A DNA stretch of 64,000 bases from Acorus gramineus. Lineage: Eukaryota; Streptophyta; Magnoliopsida; Acorales; Acoraceae. Both the position numbers and the translations under genes were made by a program. Below are positions 58,496-64,000 of the stretch, piece by piece; positions within the stretch are counted from its first letter, which is position 1, and each line of letters starts with the position of its first letter. The DNA lies in NCBI GenBank assembly GCA_030737835.1, contig CM060851.1:3686615-3750614 (forward strand), in the 5' to 3' direction. Below the pieces are notes generated by a model. It was not told the origin of the DNA. It was given only the letters and a program-made list of their open reading frames with translations, and did no database searches.

Positions 58496-59208
58496 TAACA
58501 TGTAGCCTACACTATCTCTTCTTCCTTTGGACAGTGTAAGCTTTTCTGAGGGGTTGTATGAATCACAGTTGTCGTGGGTGTGTGTGTCTCTTTTGGGTTT
58601 ATTGAAGGGAGATTTTTTGTAATTGTAAGGGATATGTTAGGGTTGTGAATGAGAACCTTTATTAATATTTATTTAGCTAGGTATGTAATTTGAATTGAAT
58701 GACAGCTGGTTTATTAATTGATGCTTAAGGTGGACATAAAATTTGGAAATAAATAAAAGTTTAAGTAATTTGTTAATCACCATTCTCAAAAGCAATGGCT
58801 ATAACTATGGCTCCAAAAAAATCAAACCACCTCGTGAAAAATTGGTAGAGGCATCTTTTTTTTTCACAGAAGGGTTATAGATTTAAGTTTTACTTTTGTT
58901 CATATGAGAAGATTTGATCAAGAGTGATAAAATAATTTTTTTAAAAAATACCAACCCAACAAAAAAAAAAAAAAAAAAGCAGCTCCAAAAAAATCAATTC
59001 AAATAATCAACTTCAAATGTCAAATATACATAAAGTGGACAGAACATTCTTAATTTATCATAGGAAAAACTCGAACAGTTAGATTTACATCCATAAATAA
59101 ATCCTGTATTTCTTCTCTTATACCGCGCGCGCGCCCGTTAAAACCCTCGAAAAGGAAAAGAAGGGAACCAAAACCCTCGATCGATCGATTCACTTCGAAA
59201 CGGAGGCG
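58496..59208. other. Intergenic region between the two nucleoporin-like genes
   Basis: 3' flank of the chimeric gene (GT-rich at 58565-58590) and then the NUP62 promoter. The last ~90 bases (CCCGTTAAAACCCTCGAAAA, then CCCTCGATCGATCGATTC) match the 5' flank of the upstream paralogue at 54656-54725, showing that the duplication included the 5' UTR and core promoter. Confidence 0.65.
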
Positions 59209-62200
59209 ATGACGTCCTTCGCCTTCGGCACCTCCACTTTCGCCTCCTCCGCCCCCTCCACTTCTCAATCACAGGGCTTCTCTTTCTCTCAGCCCCTCTC
59301 CGCCTCCCCCTCAAACCCTAATCCCTTCTCTTCGGCTTCCAGTCCCTTCTCCTTTGGCTTCGGAAGCTCCTCCTCGTCGTCCGCGGCGGCGGTGACAACG
59401 GCGGCAGCTGCGTCGGCCTCGATCTTCGGCGGATTTGGCTCCTCGGCGAGCTCCGGATCTTCTCCTCTCTTGTTCGGAGCTTCACTGACGTCATCTTCAT
59501 CAGCATCTGCTTCTTCTCCGCTGTTTGGCTTGGCTTCATCCACCGCTCCTGCGTCTCCCTTCGCAGCACCCTCGCCATTCGGAGCGGCGTCTGCCTCATC
59601 AGCTGCCGCGGCGTCACCGTTCACCGCTTCATCTCCATTCGGAGCAGCTTCATCGGCTGCCACAGCTTCACCTTTCACCACTTCGTCGCCATTCGGAATG
59701 GCCCCTGCTTCATCGGCCGCCATGACATCACCTTTCGCCGCGCCGTCACCATTTGGAGCGGCCCCTGCTTCATCTCCATTTGGAGCAGCTTCATCGGCTG
59801 CCACAGCATCACCTTTCACCACTTCGTCGCCATTCGGAATGGCCCCTGCTTCATCGGCCGCCATGACATCACCTTTCGCCGCGCCGTCACCATTCGGAGC
59901 GGCCCCTGCTTCATCGGCTGCCACCACATCACCTTTCACCGCTTCAGCGTCACCATTTGGAGGGGCCCCGGCTTCATCGGCCGCCACCACAGTCACAAAT
60001 TCGCCGACTTATACGCGAATATTCGGCCACATTCGCCGAATGAAGCCTCTGCCGAACAAATCGGCGAAGCTACGGGCGAGTCGGTGCATACGGCGATTAT
60101 TCGGTGCATTCGGCGATTATGCGGTGTATTCGGGACAAATCGTGATTGTTCGGATAATTTGGGGTATTTTGGAAAATGCAAAGTATGTTAAAAAAACCCC
60201 CCCGACTGGGTCCCTTGCCCTAACCCCTAAAAAACTAAAAAGGGCCCCTCCATCTCTGGCTGAATAGCTCTCCCTCCATCACCGGCTGTTCGATTGAGTG
60301 GTTGAAGAAGGTGACGACTGAAGACCCTCCATCTCCGGCAGTTCCTGGCTGGCTCTCTCTCTCTCACTCTCTCAGGCTCTCACAATCTCTCCCTCCCTCT
60401 CCGGCGGACCGGCAGTCCGACTCTCCCTCTCCGACAGACCAACACTCCGGCTCTCCCTTAGTCTTCGAAGGTGAAGGTGACGACGGTGATTACCTTTCTC
60501 TTTAATCTTTTCTTCTTTTGAAATCATTGTTTTGGATTTCTTGTTTTCAATTTGTTAATGATGTCCTGTTTCTTCTTGATGATGTTATGTTTCTTCTGTG
60601 GTTGATTGATGTTGGAAATGGAAATGGAAATGTCATATTGATTGATGTCTGTTGGAACCACGGCGTCTGCTCCGGCAGTGACGCCTTCCAGATTCACTGT
60701 GTCTGCCTCCTCTCAATCCTTGACTCCCACTATCACAACTTCAACACCAGCTCCCCATGCGTCGGCTCCGGCTCCGCCTTCAGCTCCATCACTCCCCATG
60801 TTTGGCTCAGCTTCAACACCTGCCACGACTACGGTGACAATGACAGCTCCCCCAAGTCTTTTCTTGTCTACGAAACCATCATCATCAACATTGGCATCAT
60901 CGACCTTATCTTCGCAACCTCAGTTGACTCCTGCCACTCTGTCTTTTGGTGAGTCAAGTTTTTTTTGTGTAAAGTGAGTTTGATTTATGTTGTAATTATG
61001 CTTCATATGCATTTGAAGTTTTGAACCAAGTGCCAAGTAAAGTACGGCCACTAGAATGTGAAATTTGATTCCTCTGTTCTCCAAACCCTTTGCAGGATTC
61101 TCCGTTCCAGCTTCCTCAAGTGCATCAACTCAGAGTGCAGCAATCGCTTTTGCCAGTTCTAGTGTAGCAACAACTCAGCCATTGTCAACAGCTGGCGCAG
61201 CCAGTACTGCTGGGTTTGTGAACCTTGTCAATATTATATATGAATATAACACCGCTGACATTACACATTATCCAGTGGTGATTCTCTTTCTCCATTTGAT
61301 GCGATCCGAGTTCTGTTGCTTATGTTGGATTTATTTATTCTTTTGGCTTGTAGGACGACATCCTCAACTGTTAGCACGGTGCAACATCAAACACCCAAGT
61401 TACCATCTGAAATTACTGGAAAAACTGTTGAGGAGGTACCTTTTCTGGACATGATATATTTATATAGATATTTATCCTGTTCACTGTTGGTGTTACTTTC
61501 TGCCAAAGCCCATAAACATGGCATAAATTTATCAGTTTTTTTGCACTGCAATGAGCATCATTTCCAACAAGAACAGTGTATATCCTTGGTTTTTGAATTT
61601 ATTTCTGACAGTTGTTCATCTATTTGTTGAACTGCAGTAATCATCCATTTAAGGATGCTGCATCTGACACTTTATTCAATCAGAACTGAGATTTAATGAC
61701 ATGTTTCCTCATTATTATTACATTGTTCTGACAGTAAATAAGATTTCCATCATGATTAGTTCATCTTCTAGGACTATATTTTAGTGATGTGGACTTTGAT
61801 ATGGTTTTTTAAATGTAGTTTTTAATCTTGACAATTTTTTTCCAGATTATCAAAGATTGGAATACAGAGCTACTGGAGCGCACTGGGAGATTCCATAAAC
61901 AAGCATGTGCTATAGCTGAATGGGATAGGAGGATCTTGCAAAATCGTGATGTTCTTATTAGGCTTGAGGTAAATCACCATAGAGTAGAAGAATGTATGGA
62001 CAAGAACTGGACAGAACAAATATAATTGACTTTATTCGTTATCTGATAAATGATTGTAACTTTTTGTAACACATTTGCATATGGCCATATTTTGATTTGG
62101 ATGAAACTTTTTTGGGTTGGATCAGAAATTTTTAATGCTTGCTGTCAGTAAGCTTATTTCTGGCTCACAAGCATTCACTGCCACTGAGAAAAGAAGTTAT

Positions 62201-63947
62201 AAAAATAAAATAAAAAAGCATTGGGACTTTAGCATTGGTTGGGTGTAGGATGTAGGTCTATAAGAAGCTCTAGCAGTGCTTTCTGTCTTTTTTCTTGGGA
62301 CCTCCAAACACTTGGGGATAGGATCTTGACCATTGTATTGTCTCGGTGCCAGTGCTGACAGGATTTCTTCCTCTCTTTTTGATCGGCTAAGTGGGATGGA
62401 TGGCTTCATGTCTTGCTTTCTTTTGGTTGTATCCACTGGCCACCTAAGTTTTTAGAATACTTTGTGATGGTTATACCAATTACTCCCTCAAAAAATTCCC
62501 CAAACTAAAGTTTTGAATATTTAATCTCTTGATTGTGGTTGATCAACATATTATTTGTGGATTTCTCCAGGTAAAATTTTCATAAAAAATGACAATAATT
62601 ATTGGCAAAATTTATATTTGATTCCCCACCTTCTAGTTCTGATTTGGGATGTTGTCTTATTTTCTTGCTGCAGACAGAGGTGGGAAAAGTTGTGGAGACA
62701 CAGAGTAAATTGGAGCGGGAGCTGGAATTGATTGAAACACATCAGCAAGAGGTTTAATTTTGATACACCTTACTACAGTATTATTGACGACACACTATTA
62801 TATTACTGATTTGGCTGTCCTTTGTCATGTCTTGAGTGAGACGGTTGTTTCATGTTTTTTCACTGTTGTATATATGTTGATGATACATTAATATTCATCT
62901 TTTTATTGACCTAATTAATGATAAAAACGTGTATCTAGTGCTCTAGCTGTTGATCAGTAGTTCATGTGCTTGTGTGTGAGGGATCAAATATATTCATAAT
63001 CATCATTTTTTAGCAAAATTTCAGTGTTGTTTCAAGTATCAGTAAATTCTATTATTGATCAAATTGGAAATATGAAAAAACCAGTAATGGATTTTCTGAC
63101 ATTTAGGTTTAATCTGTTCCTGTTTGGAAGCTTGAATAGACAAAGATATTCCGTTATTAGAAAGCCATTGTTAGTAAGCATAATAGTGAAATGTCTTATG
63201 CATTTTGTTTTATTACAAATAAAATTGTATTTTTTAATAGGTTGACAAAGCTTTGCAAAGTATTGAAGAAGAAGCTGAGCATATTTACAAGGATGAGCGT
63301 GGATTGATGCTTCAGGATGAAGCTGCATCGACTAGAGATTCAATGTGAACACTTAGCTCAGTAAACTCGTTTATTAGTATTTAAACATATTTTTCTCTTC
63401 AATTATGACAACACATTGGCATCAGTTGATGTCGCAAAATGCCTATATATAGTCTTCTCAAAAGCCTATTTTCAGACGTATTATCTAGATACATCTGCAT
63501 AATGAGTGGAAAATTTGTTCATCTATAGAGTGAAATTTTGAATGATGGCATATGTTTCTTTCTTGAGTGAAATAAATATCCGTGCTCACCTATTCGAGAT
63601 TCTCAGGAAAACAAATGTTTATATCTGTATGTTGATGGAACTGTCAGGTATGAGCAGGCCGAGTTTATTGAAAGGGAAATGGAGCGTATGGCAGAACAAA
63701 TAAAATCAATTATTCAGACCTTTAATGCTAGCCAGGTATAAGGCTCTGTGCATGTTTGTTCTGGGTCCTTTCTTTTATTTCAGTTGTAATTATCATATAT
63801 TTTTTTACAAAAAATGGTTCTTAGAATTCTCATCTACGTGTCTAGGGTGGTGGTGACCTGGATATGATCGATGCAATGACTCCTATTGACGTTGTTGCTC
63901 GCATACTTAACAATCAGCTCAGTTCACTGATGTGGATCGATGAAAAG
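59209..63947 (+). CDS. NUP62: Nuclear pore protein NUP62, partial at 3' end
   Basis: NUP62 is a central-channel nucleoporin: its FG repeats form the permeability barrier and its C-terminal coiled coil joins NUP54 and NUP58. Exon 1 (59209-60948) encodes the FG part, with many SPFG and PLFG motifs and a 47-residue duplication. Downstream exons, all in phase with each other, are 61096-61213, 61354-61435, 61846-61968, 62674-62751, 63241-63344, 63648-63735 and 63846-63947. They encode the Nsp1_C/Nup62 C-domain: LPSEITGKTVEE, IIKDWNTELLERTGRFHKQA, EWDRRILQNRDVL, VDKALQSIEEEAEHIY and DAMTPIDVVARILNNQLSSL. The last exon is beyond the window. Exon 1 is interrupted at about 59998-60640 by unrelated DNA that brings a stop at 60265, and no simple in-frame splice removing it was found. 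The gene may be damaged, mis-assembled or spliced in an unexpected way. Confidence 0.85.
59641..59922. repeat. 141-bp tandem duplication in the FG-repeat exon
   Basis: GGAGCAGCTTCATCGGCTGC starts both copies (59641 and 59782). The two 141-base units, 47 codons each, are nearly identical. The period is a multiple of three, so the frame is kept and two to three FG motifs were added. Confidence 0.92.
59998..60640. mobile_element. Foreign insertion in NUP62 exon 1
   Basis: Sequence unlike FG-coding DNA begins after ACCACAGTCACAA (about 59998) with ATTCGCCGACTTATACGCG, has about three near-repeats of CGGCGATTATTCGGTGCATT (60080-60125), a CT-rich stretch (60330-60440) and a T-rich stretch (60490-60600). 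FG-type coding resumes near 60645 (SVGTTASAPAVTPSRF). It resembles the terminal part of a DNA transposon, with TCGCC/ATTCGG subterminal motifs, but no inverted terminus or target duplication could be fixed. A host-gene 5' end captured by an element is another possibility. Confidence 0.45.
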
Positions 63948-64000
63948 GTCTTTTTTTTTTTATTAATATCAGAATTTAGGTTCTTTTCCATTATATCCTT

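Noticed and set aside
59289-59996. Antisense open frame (235 codons) opposite the NUP62 FG repeats
   Set aside because: Same reason: the GADEAG-type repeats simply mirror the FG repeats on the sense strand.
1-64000. tRNA, rRNA, snoRNA and CRISPR features
   Set aside because: I saw no cloverleaf, rRNA core or regularly spaced repeat array by eye. A covariance-model scan would be needed to exclude small RNA genes in introns and intergenic DNA.

Overview
The window is nuclear DNA of a flowering plant. Genes are split by GT-AG introns, intergenic DNA is AT-rich and full of small inverted-repeat transposons, and the proteins are plant-specific: a PPR-DYW editing factor, a plastid ribosomal protein, a Xa21/EFR-type receptor kinase, a CPL phosphatase and a DUF724 domain. 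The moderately GC-rich start regions of several genes suggest a monocot, but this is only a guess. No bacterial or organellar segment is seen.

Layout. 1-7585 (+) holds the 3' part of a CPL1/CPL2-type RNA polymerase II CTD phosphatase gene, with the end of the phosphatase domain and two dsRNA-binding domains. 7586-10024 is intergenic and holds a fossil LTR. 10025-12576 (-) is a five-exon gene for a probably plastid-targeted CBM20 starch-binding protein, with two G-boxes upstream. 14831-17023 (-) is an intronless PPR-DYW gene matching OTP81/QED1. 17336-31913 (+) is a receptor-kinase cluster: three decayed copies with growing internal deletions, then one apparently intact non-RD LRR kinase. Between decayed copies 1 and 2 lie tiny duplicate fragments of the CBM20 and PPR genes, so the cluster probably arose from tandem duplication of a CBM20-PPR-kinase unit.

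33161-33607 (-) is a PH1-type pleckstrin-homology protein. 37498-37996 (-) is plastid ribosomal protein bTHXc/PSRP4. 39176-41102 (+) is an unrecognised small basic protein whose introns carry transposons. 41518-46295 (-) is an intact ten-exon anthranilate synthase alpha gene, the first committed step of tryptophan synthesis. 46296-54730 is a gene desert packed with MITEs, including a Mutator-type foldback element with a perfect 9-bp target duplication and a perfect central hairpin. From memory, OTP81, PH1 and anthranilate synthase are also near neighbours on Arabidopsis chromosome 2, so the core of the window is probably conserved microsynteny.

54731 to the end (+) holds two FG-nucleoporin genes in tandem. 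The downstream one is NUP62, cut by the window end and carrying foreign DNA inside exon 1. The upstream one has a NUP62-like FG exon joined, across a phase-compatible intron, to an exon encoding a DUF724 domain. This predicted FG-DUF724 chimera is the most novel item in the window. Exon boundaries throughout were read by eye from splice signals and reading frame; no transcript evidence was available.
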